In this document: positions 1 to 5,274 of the stretch, in pieces
How positions within the stretch are numbered: the stretch's first letter is position 1
Layout: each line of letters starts with the position of its first letter
From: Streptococcaceae bacterium
Lineage (GTDB): Bacteria > Bacillota > Bacilli > Lactobacillales > Streptococcaceae
Direction: 5' to 3'
NCBI GenBank assembly: GCA_902836505.1
Contig: CADFQU010000081.1
Coordinates: forward strand, 1 to 5,333
Length of the DNA stretch: 5,333 nucleotides
Made by a program: the position numbers and the translations under genes
Notes under the pieces: model-generated
What the model was told of the DNA's origin: nothing
Databases searched by the model: none
Seen by the model: only the letters and a program-made list of their open reading frames with translations

Positions 1-280
1 TGTATAAGTTTTGTGTTAAATCTGTTCCCAAGACCAGGGTGATGACAATAATGGTAAAGAGGATGGTCACACTGATGCTGGAAGAATAGTTGGTCAAGGC
101 TTTAAAGCCAGTCCAAACTTCGGTCGCTTGGGGTAATTTGGATTCCGTATTGACACCGACGTGTCCGGTAGCTCCAAAGATGACTCCAGACAGGATATTG
201 AGAACGAGAATGGCTTCTGTAATCCAAAATCCTTTGGAGCGAAAAAGTCTATAAAAATCTGCTTGAATGGTATGCAACAT
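1..280 (-). CDS. ABC-2 type transporter permease, N-terminal part (runs off left edge)
   Basis: The reading frame opens with ATG at 278-280 and stays open for 93 codons to the window edge, so the gene is incomplete and its C-terminal part is not visible. A good ribosome binding site (AGGAG at 288-292, 7 nt spacing) fixes the start. The protein begins MLHTIQADFYRLFRSKGFW, a short basic amphipathic stretch followed by a membrane segment at about residues 18-37. A polar loop follows at about 40-66 and a second membrane segment begins near residue 69. That layout, with a long extracytoplasmic loop after the first span, is typical of ABC-2/BcrB-like permeases in bacteriocin and bacitracin export. 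The gene lies 54 bp downstream of an ABC ATPase on the same strand with no terminator seen between, so the two probably form one exporter. Substrate specificity cannot be read from this fragment. Confidence 0.85.
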   Translation of the reverse strand, partial: MLHTIQADFYRLFRSKGFWITEAILVLNILSGVIFGATGHVGVNTESKLPQATEVWTGFKALTNYSSSISVTILFTIIVITLVLGTDLTQNLY

Positions 281-334
281 GATAAATCTCCTAAATGAAA
301 TGTGTGGGATAAGTAATACAAGACGGTGCTTTGA

Positions 335-1243
335 CTAGTCTACCAAGTCCGTAAAGAATTTCTCCAGATCTTGGCGGGCATAGTAGATTTCGTCCACATC
401 AATATCCGCATGAACGAGAGCTTTGATAATGACTTTAATATCGTGAGTTTGTCCGAAGATATGGATTTCTCCATCCTTATCGATGACCTTGATTCGATGA
501 TGGAGCTGATCTTGAATCAGTTGACTCGCAAGGGCTAGCTGGCTGGTCTTGAGAATGATGTAATCTTCTCCTTGTTCTTCGAATTCAGCCTTGCTAATTT
601 CTTTGATCAGGCGTCCTTGGTCGACAATGCCAAAGCGATTGGCAACCAGATAGAGTTCAGAGAGGATATGACTGGAAATGAGGATGGTCATGCCGAGTTC
701 ATCATTGAGGCGCTTGATCATCTGACGAAATTCCTTGATTCCGACCGGATCAAGACCATTGATGGGTTCGTCCAGAATGAGGAAGTCGGGCTTGGCAATG
801 AGCGCAATGGCAATTCCCAACCGTTGTTTCATTCCTAGTGAAAAATCACGAAATTTCTTCTTGCCTGTATTACTCAGGCCGACATAGTTCAGAGTTTCTT
901 TGATGACCTGGTCGGGGTTTGGGATATGGCGAGCCTTGCAATAGTAGACTAAGTTTTGATAGGCAGTCATATGTTTGTGTGCCACGGGACTCTCAATGAC
1001 GGATCCGACACGTTTCAAGGCTTGGGTCCACTGGGAGCGATTGGTAGAAGCAAAGAGGGAGACGCTTCCGTCGGTTTCCTGAATCAGCTGGGTGATGACC
1101 TTGATGAGGGTGGTTTTCCCAGCTCCATTCTTACCGATCAGGCCGTAGACGTCGCCTTTGCGAATGCTCAGATTCACATCGTTTAAGGCGTACTGTTGAC
1201 CAAATTTTTTACTCAAATGGGAAATTTCTAATACTTTTTCCAT
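335..1243 (-). CDS. ABC transporter ATP-binding protein, bacitracin/lantibiotic-resistance (BcrA) type
   Basis: This 302-residue protein is a single nucleotide-binding domain plus a C-terminal extension of about 90 residues, the usual size for BcrA-type ATPases. Visible motifs are Walker A GKNGAGKTT (37-45), signature FSLGMKQR (134-141), Walker B FLILDEP (154-160), D-loop GLDP (163-166) and the switch histidine H192 in SSH. At the Q-loop position the sequence reads VIESP (82-86), with Glu84 instead of Gln. This 'E-loop' is known from bacitracin and lantibiotic self-protection transporters. The protein should energise the permease encoded just downstream, acting at the cytoplasmic face of the membrane. 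The start is supported by AAGGAG (1250-1255) 6 nt before the ATG. All catalytic motifs are intact. The likely role is export of, or protection from, a peptide antibiotic, but the substrate is an inference from family membership only. Confidence 0.93.
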   Translation of the reverse strand: MEKVLEISHLSKKFGQQYALNDVNLSIRKGDVYGLIGKNGAGKTTLIKVITQLIQETDGSVSLFASTNRSQWTQALKRVGSVIESPVAHKHMTAYQNLVYYCKARHIPNPDQVIKETLNYVGLSNTGKKKFRDFSLGMKQRLGIAIALIAKPDFLILDEPINGLDPVGIKEFRQMIKRLNDELGMTILISSHILSELYLVANRFGIVDQGRLIKEISKAEFEEQGEDYIILKTSQLALASQLIQDQLHHRIKVIDKDGEIHIFGQTHDIKVIIKALVHADIDVDEIYYARQDLEKFFTDLVD

Positions 1244-1289
1244 GGTTTTCTCCTTCGTCCAAATGACTAGTTGTTTTCTTTACACTTTC

Positions 1290-1321
1290 AGTATACAGCT
1301 TGCTTTTCAAATAACTATCAA
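1290..1321 (-). promoter_or_regulatory. Possible promoter of the ABC exporter operon
   Basis: Reading leftwards, TATACT (1290-1295) is a close match to a sigma-A -10 box. It would start transcription about 40 nt before the ATPase ATG. The best -35 by sequence, TTGATA (1316-1321), is 20 bp away, which is longer than ideal. TAGTTA (1312-1317) at 16 bp is better placed but a poor match. The suboptimal spacing could mean a low basal level or an activator-dependent promoter. No operator is recognisable. Confidence 0.4.
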
Positions 1322-1340
1322 GTAATTCTAAAATATTTCT

Positions 1341-1374
1341 AAAAAAACGACTAACCTTTTAAAAGTTAGTCGTT
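1341..1374 (-). terminator. Intrinsic terminator facing left
   Basis: A perfect 10-bp inverted repeat (arms 1346-1355 and 1365-1374, core ACGACTAAC/GTTAGTCGT) encloses a 9-nt loop. On the minus strand it is followed directly by seven T (1341-1347). No T-run follows on the plus strand, so it is directional. It lies downstream of the hydrolase gene and just upstream of the ABC promoter. It would therefore end the pabB-hydrolase transcript, including any RNA from the structured element at 1398-1531, and insulate the exporter operon. Confidence 0.8.
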
Positions 1375-1397
1375 ACTTGTAGTTTAAGTTTTCTAGT

Positions 1398-1531
1398 GGC
1401 TTTCCTTAAGTGAGTACGGACGTCAGCGAACTTCTAAGAAGTTCCATGACTTAGTTTTGAACCTAAAGTTTCAAAACTCCCGAGTCCTTGAAATATCACT
1501 ATTTCAAGGACTTTTCTCACGGTGGAAAGCC
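1398..1531. other. Multi-hairpin intergenic element (candidate structured RNA or repeat element)
   Basis: About 134 bp with no credible gene is built almost entirely from nested inverted repeats. The outer stem pairs GGCTTTCC (1398-1405) with GGAAAGCC (1524-1531). An inner stem pairs GTGAG (1410-1414) with CTCAC (1516-1520). Three hairpins lie inside. The first is GTCA/TGAC plus GAACTTC-TAA-GAAGTTC (1422-1450). The second is AGTTTTGAA/TTCAAAACT (1453-1478, 8-nt loop). The third is a perfect 13-bp stem (1483-1495 with 1500-1512) around a TCAC loop. Together they form a closed multiway junction. Two extra wobble pairs (1482-1513 and 1392-1537) are possible only on the plus strand, but the only nearby terminator faces left, so the strand is undecided. 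It may be a processed 3' UTR, a small RNA, or a mobile intergenic repeat of the kind common in streptococci. I cannot match it to a named family. Flanks 1532-1615 are A/T-rich with nothing I can call. Confidence 0.6.
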
Positions 1532-1615
1532 TCAAGGTATTCATGAGTAACTTTAGAAAATAAACATTTCTTTAAATTTCTTGATTTTTTAAGTTATGTA
1601 ACATGAAAAAATACT

Positions 1616-2275
1616 TTATCTACATGAAGAGGAACTGTTTTTAAAGCTAGCCTCTTCATTTTTAAATTCACCAACAAACTCCTTGATGGCTTGCGCGAGT
1701 TCATTGGGTTTCTGAGTATTAAGCGTATGGCCTCCGTCTACGATTTCTAGATAGTGACCTTTAGGCAGGAGATTCGCCAACTTTTTCGAAGAAGCCTGAT
1801 TGGCCCTATCTTTGCTGCCACAAATCACTAAGCTAGGAAGAGGGCAAGTTTTAGCGGTATCGGTTAGATTGAGACTTTTTAATTCGGTAAAGATTTGCAA
1901 CATGTGTTGTTTATTGGCACCCTGCTTTTCAAAGACACGCTTGGGAATTAGACGAAAAAGGACAATTTGGAGACGATAGAGGAGATTGGTCTTGAGTTTG
2001 TATTGAGTCCCAGAAAGCACCAATCCCTTGAGTTGTGGCAAGTCTTGGCTAGAGAGATCGAGAGCGAGAACACCTCCCAGTGAGAGTCCAACCAGAATAA
2101 AGGGTTCGCTTTCTTGTTGGAGGTACTCCGTCAATCTCTCTTTAGCCTCCTGGTAGCTTTCGCTTGGATGGGAGAAAATAGCAAAGGATTCAGAATGCAA
2201 GGGGGAAAGTGCATCTTGTACCCCTTGCCAAGAGTGAGCATCCTGGCCTAGGCCATGTAAAAAAACAAGTTTCAT
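1616..2275 (-). CDS. Alpha/beta-fold hydrolase, function unknown
   Basis: A 219-residue soluble protein, compact for the family, with no signal peptide, so probably cytoplasmic. It begins MKLVFLHGLGQDAHSW, where H7-G8 is the usual oxyanion-side HG motif. The nucleophile elbow is GLSLGG (63-68) with Ser65. The likely acid is Asp156 in CGSKD, and the likely catalytic histidine is His183 in DGGHTLN, so the triad looks complete. The segment at about 92-130 between nucleophile and acid would form the substrate lid. The start overlaps the pabB stop as ATGA (2272-2275), with AAAGGA just upstream, which implies translational coupling and a shared promoter. Its substrate is not evident. Coupling to 4-aminobenzoate synthesis suggests, without proving, a housekeeping or repair role on a related ester or thioester. 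The tail after about residue 204 is polar and ends in a serine run, and may be dispensable. Confidence 0.87.
   Translation of the reverse strand: MKLVFLHGLGQDAHSWQGVQDALSPLHSESFAIFSHPSESYQEAKERLTEYLQQESEPFILVGLSLGGVLALDLSSQDLPQLKGLVLSGTQYKLKTNLLYRLQIVLFRLIPKRVFEKQGANKQHMLQIFTELKSLNLTDTAKTCPLPSLVICGSKDRANQASSKKLANLLPKGHYLEIVDGGHTLNTQKPNELAQAIKEFVGEFKNEEASFKNSSSSCR
1625..1658 (-). repeat. Inverted repeat at the 3' end of the hydrolase gene
   Basis: TGAAGAGG (1625-1632) and CCTCTTCA (1651-1658) form a perfect 8-bp inverted repeat with an 18-nt spacer. It lies inside the last codons of the hydrolase and encodes part of its low-complexity tail. On the minus strand a T-run (1605-1610) follows about 14 nt after the stem. 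That is too far for a classic terminator, but the hairpin could weaken elongation or protect the transcript end. Confidence 0.35.
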
Positions 2276-4002
2276 TCTGAGTCCTTTCTTTTGAAATCGA
2301 GTGGATAAAGGCCACGAAGGGCATTGCAGGCATAGACTCTGTCAGCAACTTCTAAATCCTTCAGTGTCAAAAGTTTTTCCTCTACTTGTCCAGTTTCCAA
2401 TAGATGGCGGCGGTAGATCCCCTCGAGGATAGGGAGGCTAGCTGGAGGAGTATAAAGCTGGCCGTCGATCTCTAGGATGAGGTTTCCGATGGTTGTCTCT
2501 AGTAAGGTCCCATCTTCTAAATAGTAGATCAGCTCCCAATCTGACTGGATGAGGTGGTCTCTCTGGCTCGTTTTAAAATAGGTAAAGGGTCGGTTTAATG
2601 GCGCAGTTTGTTCTCGTAATTGAGCCTGCAGATAGCTAGCTGGTAAGTCTGTTAGCTCGGTAATCGTCAGTTGGAAGTTTCCGTTTTTCTGCAAGGCTAT
2701 CCGATAACGATAGTCAAGGCTAGAATCAACATGAGTCAGCTCTTCTTGAAGGTCCTTCAGGAGCTTTTGCTCATTATAAGGATAGGAAAAGTAGCGGCTG
2801 GCCTCTCTCAAACGGGTCAAGTGTTGCTTCAGGAAGGTCAACTCTCCTTGGTGGATACGACCAGTTGTCAAGAGATCAAATCGAGGCTCTTGACGGTAGA
2901 GAACAGCAGACTTTTGCTTAGTTTCCTGGTATTCGGATTTCCATTTGCTGTCCCAAGTGATGCCCCCGCCTACGCCATAGATGGCTTTGGTGCCTTGCAT
3001 TTGAAGGGTTCGGATAGCCACATTGAAGATCCGTTTCCCTTTTGGAAGAAGGATACCGATCGTCCCACAGTAGACTCCGCGAGGAGCAACCTCTGTCTGT
3101 TGAATAATTTCCATAGTAGAGATTTTCGGTGCCCCTGTAATCGAACCACAAGGAAAGAGGGCTTGGAAGGTTTGGACCAGGTCGATCTCTGGGTGCAAGC
3201 GACTTTCAATGGTCGATGTCATTTGCCAAACGGTAGAGTATTGCTCAACTTGGCAGAGACGGGTCACCTGCTCACTTCCAATTTCCGAAATCCGGTTCAT
3301 GTCATTGCGGAGGAGATCTACAATCATCATGTTTTCTGCTCGATTTTTGGGGTCTGCTTCTAACCAAGCTGCCTCTTCAAGATCGGCTTGGTTGGTGAGG
3401 CCACGACGAGTAGTCCCCTTCATGGGGCGCGTGGTCAATAGCCGATCTTCTTGTTCAAAAAAGAGTTCAGGGCTGATAGAGAGGATGGACACATCATCGT
3501 GCTGGATAAAGGCATTGTAATGGGCCTTCTGCTCCACCACTAAGCGATTATAGATGGCCAAAGGATCAGCCTCTAGCTCTTGAGAAAGCTGGACAGTATA
3601 GTTGACCTGGTAGGTATCTCCTTGACGGATGTGGTGCTGGATGGTCTCAATGGCTTCTTGATAGGCAGGAGCCTCAACCTCTTCCGTCCAATTGGCTGGA
3701 AGATCCACAGCTTCATAGTCCACTGGAAAAGGAAGAGTTTCGACCTCCTCGTGAATGGTGAAATAGAGGAGATATTCTCCCATTAGAGGTGCAGGATGGA
3801 CAGCAAATTTTTTCTCAAAAGCAGGAGCAGCCTCGTAGCTGACATAGCCTACGGCATAAAAACCAGCTTCTTGGTAAGTTTCCACTTCTTTAAGAAGGGC
3901 CTCGACTTGATCGATGTCTCTGGTTTTAAATTCTTTTATGGGCTTGGTGAAAAGGTGTCGCAATCCAAGTTCTTTAAAATCAATAATGGTTTGTTTGTGC
4001 AT
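2272..4002 (-). CDS. pabB: Aminodeoxychorismate synthase component I fused to aminodeoxychorismate lyase (PabB-PabC)
   Basis: A 576-residue cytoplasmic two-domain enzyme of the folate pathway. Residues about 1-370 are the chorismate-binding PabB part, which converts chorismate to 4-amino-4-deoxychorismate. Visible motifs are SYEAAPAF (55-62), ISPELFF (176-182), RPMKGTTRRG (192-201), ENMMIVDLLRND (223-234), PCGSITGAPK (284-293) and YCGTIG (311-316). Lys195 in MKGT, where anthranilate synthase has Ala, supports PabB over TrpE. Residues about 375-576 are a class IV PLP lyase, which releases pyruvate to give 4-aminobenzoate. It shows TGRIHQGEL (380-388), likely PLP Lys477 in YFKTSQRD, and ETTIGN (502-507). 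This half is short for a PabC (about 200 residues) but ends with the usual CNALRGLYP. The glutaminase partner PabA is not in the window. The stop overlaps the hydrolase start. No ribosome binding site precedes the ATG, as explained in the promoter entry. Confidence 0.95.
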   Translation of the reverse strand: MHKQTIIDFKELGLRHLFTKPIKEFKTRDIDQVEALLKEVETYQEAGFYAVGYVSYEAAPAFEKKFAVHPAPLMGEYLLYFTIHEEVETLPFPVDYEAVDLPANWTEEVEAPAYQEAIETIQHHIRQGDTYQVNYTVQLSQELEADPLAIYNRLVVEQKAHYNAFIQHDDVSILSISPELFFEQEDRLLTTRPMKGTTRRGLTNQADLEEAAWLEADPKNRAENMMIVDLLRNDMNRISEIGSEQVTRLCQVEQYSTVWQMTSTIESRLHPEIDLVQTFQALFPCGSITGAPKISTMEIIQQTEVAPRGVYCGTIGILLPKGKRIFNVAIRTLQMQGTKAIYGVGGGITWDSKWKSEYQETKQKSAVLYRQEPRFDLLTTGRIHQGELTFLKQHLTRLREASRYFSYPYNEQKLLKDLQEELTHVDSSLDYRYRIALQKNGNFQLTITELTDLPASYLQAQLREQTAPLNRPFTYFKTSQRDHLIQSDWELIYYLEDGTLLETTIGNLILEIDGQLYTPPASLPILEGIYRRHLLETGQVEEKLLTLKDLEVADRVYACNALRGLYPLDFKRKDSE

Positions 4003-4017
4003 GCTTTGAGTATATCA
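4003..4017 (-). promoter_or_regulatory. Extended -10 promoter of pabB, predicting a leaderless mRNA
   Basis: On the minus strand TGA-TATACT (4009-4017) is an extended -10 element ending only 6 nt (CAAAGC) before the pabB ATG at 4000-4002. With standard sigma-A geometry, transcription would start at the A of that ATG. There is no Shine-Dalgarno sequence in front of the ATG, which fits leaderless translation. The -35 region (about 4032-4037) is a poor match, as is common with extended -10 promoters. No alternative start with a ribosome binding site is visible near the N-terminus. Confidence 0.6.
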
Positions 4018-4046
4018 AAAATAGAGGAAAAAAGGTAGATAAGGGG

Positions 4047-4061
4047 GCAAGGATTCCTTGC
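4047..4061. promoter_or_regulatory. 15-bp palindrome between divergent promoters, candidate operator
   Basis: GCAAGGATTCCTTGC is a perfect palindrome of 7-bp arms around a single centre base (4054). It overlaps the -35 box of the rightward promoter (4058-4063) and lies just upstream of the leftward pabB promoter. Related copies are CCTTGCC at 4066-4072 and GCAAGGA at 4107-4113, the latter overlapping the ribosome binding site of the rightward gene. Its position would let one regulator affect both genes. No known consensus matches with confidence. Confidence 0.35.
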
Positions 4062-4086
4062 TTGGCCTTGCCTTTCATGCTAAAAT
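4058..4086 (+). promoter_or_regulatory. Promoter of the acyltransferase-3 gene
   Basis: TTGCTT (4058-4063), a 17-bp spacer and TAAAAT (4081-4086) preceded by TGC give an extended -10 promoter with ideal spacing. Transcription would begin near 4093, leaving a leader of about 28 nt before the ATG at 4121. This position rules out the upstream TTG at 4058 as a translation start, because it would lie inside the promoter. Confidence 0.65.
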
Positions 4087-4108
4087 AACCATAGAATCTG
4101 CATTTAGC

Positions 4109-4114
4109 AAGGAG
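4109..4114 (+). promoter_or_regulatory. Ribosome binding site that fixes the acyltransferase start
   Basis: AAGGAG lies 6 nt before the ATG at 4121, an ideal arrangement. It selects this ATG over the in-frame TTG at 4058, which would add 21 residues unlike a membrane-protein N-terminus. Confidence 0.85.
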
Positions 4115-4120
4115 TCGGAC

Positions 4121-5161
4121 ATGAAAAAGAATCCCCTCTATAACACCTCCACGATAAGTCTCTTTCAATACCTTTTTGCGATTGCAGTAATTTTGGTTCA
4201 TAGTGGTCGCTTAACTTCCTATGAGCCGGTGCATTTTGGTCTCAAGAGCATCCTGGGCAGGATGGCAGTACCATTTTTTATCGTCTGTGCCAGCTTTTTC
4301 CTCAAGCAATCACTAAGGGATTCGAGGAAAATAAAGGCCTATCTGGTCAAAATCGTTAAAACTTATTTATTTTGGAGTTGTGTCTATCTGCCATATGCCT
4401 GGATCTTTTTTTCTAGTCTCAACCTCCCAGTATCTCTCTTTCCAGCTGGCGTCATCATCGCTTTGGTCTATTTGGGAATGTGCTACCAACTCTGGTATAT
4501 CCCAGCTTTTTTGCTAGGTTTGTTTTTGGTCAATCAACTGGTCAAACGCTTGGGCATGGTTTGGGCGGGGGTGATCACCTTGCTCCTCTATTGCTGGGGC
4601 TTGGTTGAGACCTATTCGGGTTATCTGGATACCACGAGTCTTCTCAAGGGATACCAGCTCTACAGCAACTTATTTTTCACTGCTCGAAATGGATTCTTTT
4701 ACACGCCTATTTTTATCTATATGGGTTATTATCTGTATGATCATTTTCATTCACAAAATTTTAGGGTTCACCGTTGGCAAAAGGTTGCTCTGACTTTTGG
4801 TTTCCTCTGTTTAGAAGGCGTAGTTATTTTTCAACATGAAGGAATAGATAAGAACTTTTTCTTTCTTCTTCCTTTTGTGACGGTCTATTTGGTCAATGCT
4901 TGCCTAAAATCGTCCTTTTTAAAAACCTATGACTTACAGTATTTGAAACAGATGAGTGTGGCGCTTTACTTTTCGCATCCAATCTTCATTGAGTGGGGTC
5001 GCTATGGCTTTAGCAATCTCCCTCTCTCTTATCCAGATAGGGGCAAACTGATTTTTGTGGTGGCCTTGTTTGGAAGCCATCTCTTTGGGTTGGCCATGCT
5101 CTCTTATCACAATTGGCAAAATGAAAAGAGGATGAGAAGGTTAAAAAAGGAAGTTTTCTAA
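4121..5161 (+). CDS. Acyltransferase family 3 integral membrane protein
   Basis: A 346-residue protein that is hydrophobic throughout, with about 10 membrane segments (for example near residues 12-28, 46-63, 80-100, 124-142, 147-165, 245-262, 276-291 and 308-328) and a basic C-terminal tail ending RMRRLKKEVF. Family landmarks are FAIAVILVHSGR with His27 in the first span, RMAVPFFIVCASFF (47-60), LWYIPAFLLG (124-133), RNGFFYTPIFIYMG (189-202) and YFSHPIFIEW (283-292). These match the acyltransferase-3 fold, which moves acyl groups across the membrane onto cell-surface sugars or peptidoglycan, and is also the membrane half of VanT-type racemases. At the position of the conserved Arg of the family's R-X10-H motif there is Gln16, so catalysis may be altered. 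The gene diverges from pabB and is probably transcribed alone. The acceptor substrate is unknown. Confidence 0.8.
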   Translation: MKKNPLYNTSTISLFQYLFAIAVILVHSGRLTSYEPVHFGLKSILGRMAVPFFIVCASFFLKQSLRDSRKIKAYLVKIVKTYLFWSCVYLPYAWIFFSSLNLPVSLFPAGVIIALVYLGMCYQLWYIPAFLLGLFLVNQLVKRLGMVWAGVITLLLYCWGLVETYSGYLDTTSLLKGYQLYSNLFFTARNGFFYTPIFIYMGYYLYDHFHSQNFRVHRWQKVALTFGFLCLEGVVIFQHEGIDKNFFFLLPFVTVYLVNACLKSSFLKTYDLQYLKQMSVALYFSHPIFIEWGRYGFSNLPLSYPDRGKLIFVVALFGSHLFGLAMLSYHNWQNEKRMRRLKKEVF

Positions 5162-5176
5162 AGTGACTTCTTTTTT
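5144..5176 (+). terminator. Intrinsic terminator overlapping the acyltransferase stop codon
   Basis: Arms 5144-5154 and 5166-5176 pair over 11 bp (GAAGT/ACTTC core, one G-T wobble, then A-T pairs) around an 11-nt loop that contains the TAA stop. A T-rich run from 5171 to 5181, broken by one A, follows the core. The A-run on the left arm gives T residues on the opposite strand, so it could also act leftwards. The stem is A/T-rich and only moderately stable. Confidence 0.6.
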
Positions 5177-5208
5177 ATTTTAAATTAGACTGATAGAGCT
5201 ACTAAGAG

Positions 5209-5237
5209 TTGCAATTTCTTTCAAGTTTGGTTATGAT
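5209..5237 (+). promoter_or_regulatory. Sigma-A promoter of the GH13 gene
   Basis: TTGCAA (5209-5214), a 17-bp spacer and TATGAT (5232-5237) match the sigma-A consensus at 4/6 and 5/6 positions with optimal spacing. The start point would be near 5244, giving a leader of about 31 nt with AGGAG at 5264-5268. Confidence 0.75.
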
Positions 5238-5251
5238 GAAAGGGATTACAA
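5236..5251 (+). promoter_or_regulatory. Near-consensus catabolite-responsive element (cre)
   Basis: ATGAAAGGGATTACAA fits the CcpA consensus WTGNNARCGNWWWCAW at every defined position except the central C, which is G (5243). It covers the predicted transcription start of the GH13 gene, a place where bound CcpA represses. The mismatch falls in the conserved central CG, so binding may be weak. Confidence 0.4.
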
Positions 5252-5274
5252 GTAAAATCAAAAAGGAGAAGGGC

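Noticed and set aside
94..321. 75-codon minus-strand frame overlapping the permease
   Set aside because: It is out of frame with the permease, which has the better start, ribosome binding site and membrane-protein composition.
572..838. Open frames on the plus strand inside the ABC ATPase (also 956-1186)
   Set aside because: Both are antisense to the Walker A, signature and Walker B coding regions and have no family likeness.
1300..1328. Rightward promoter (TTGCTT, 17 bp, TAATTC) that could transcribe the structured element
   Set aside because: The -10 is a poor match, and no rightward terminator or gene follows before the antisense of the hydrolase.
1434..1544. 36-codon minus-strand open frame (starting MNTLRLSTV) across the structured element
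   Set aside because: It has no Shine-Dalgarno sequence, and its codons simply follow the arms of the hairpins, so the frame is probably accidental.
1380..1550. T-box or other riboswitch controlling the ABC exporter
   Set aside because: I found no T-box core sequence or ligand-binding signature. A terminator and a probable new promoter separate the element from the ATPase gene.
2671..3363. 230-codon open frame on the plus strand inside pabB
   Set aside because: It is antisense to a frame with complete PabB and PabC motifs, its translation resembles no family, and it has no ribosome binding site or promoter of its own.
4058..4120. Upstream TTG start for the acyltransferase
   Set aside because: The TTG lies in the -35 box of the probable promoter, and the ATG at 4121 has an ideal AAGGAG site.
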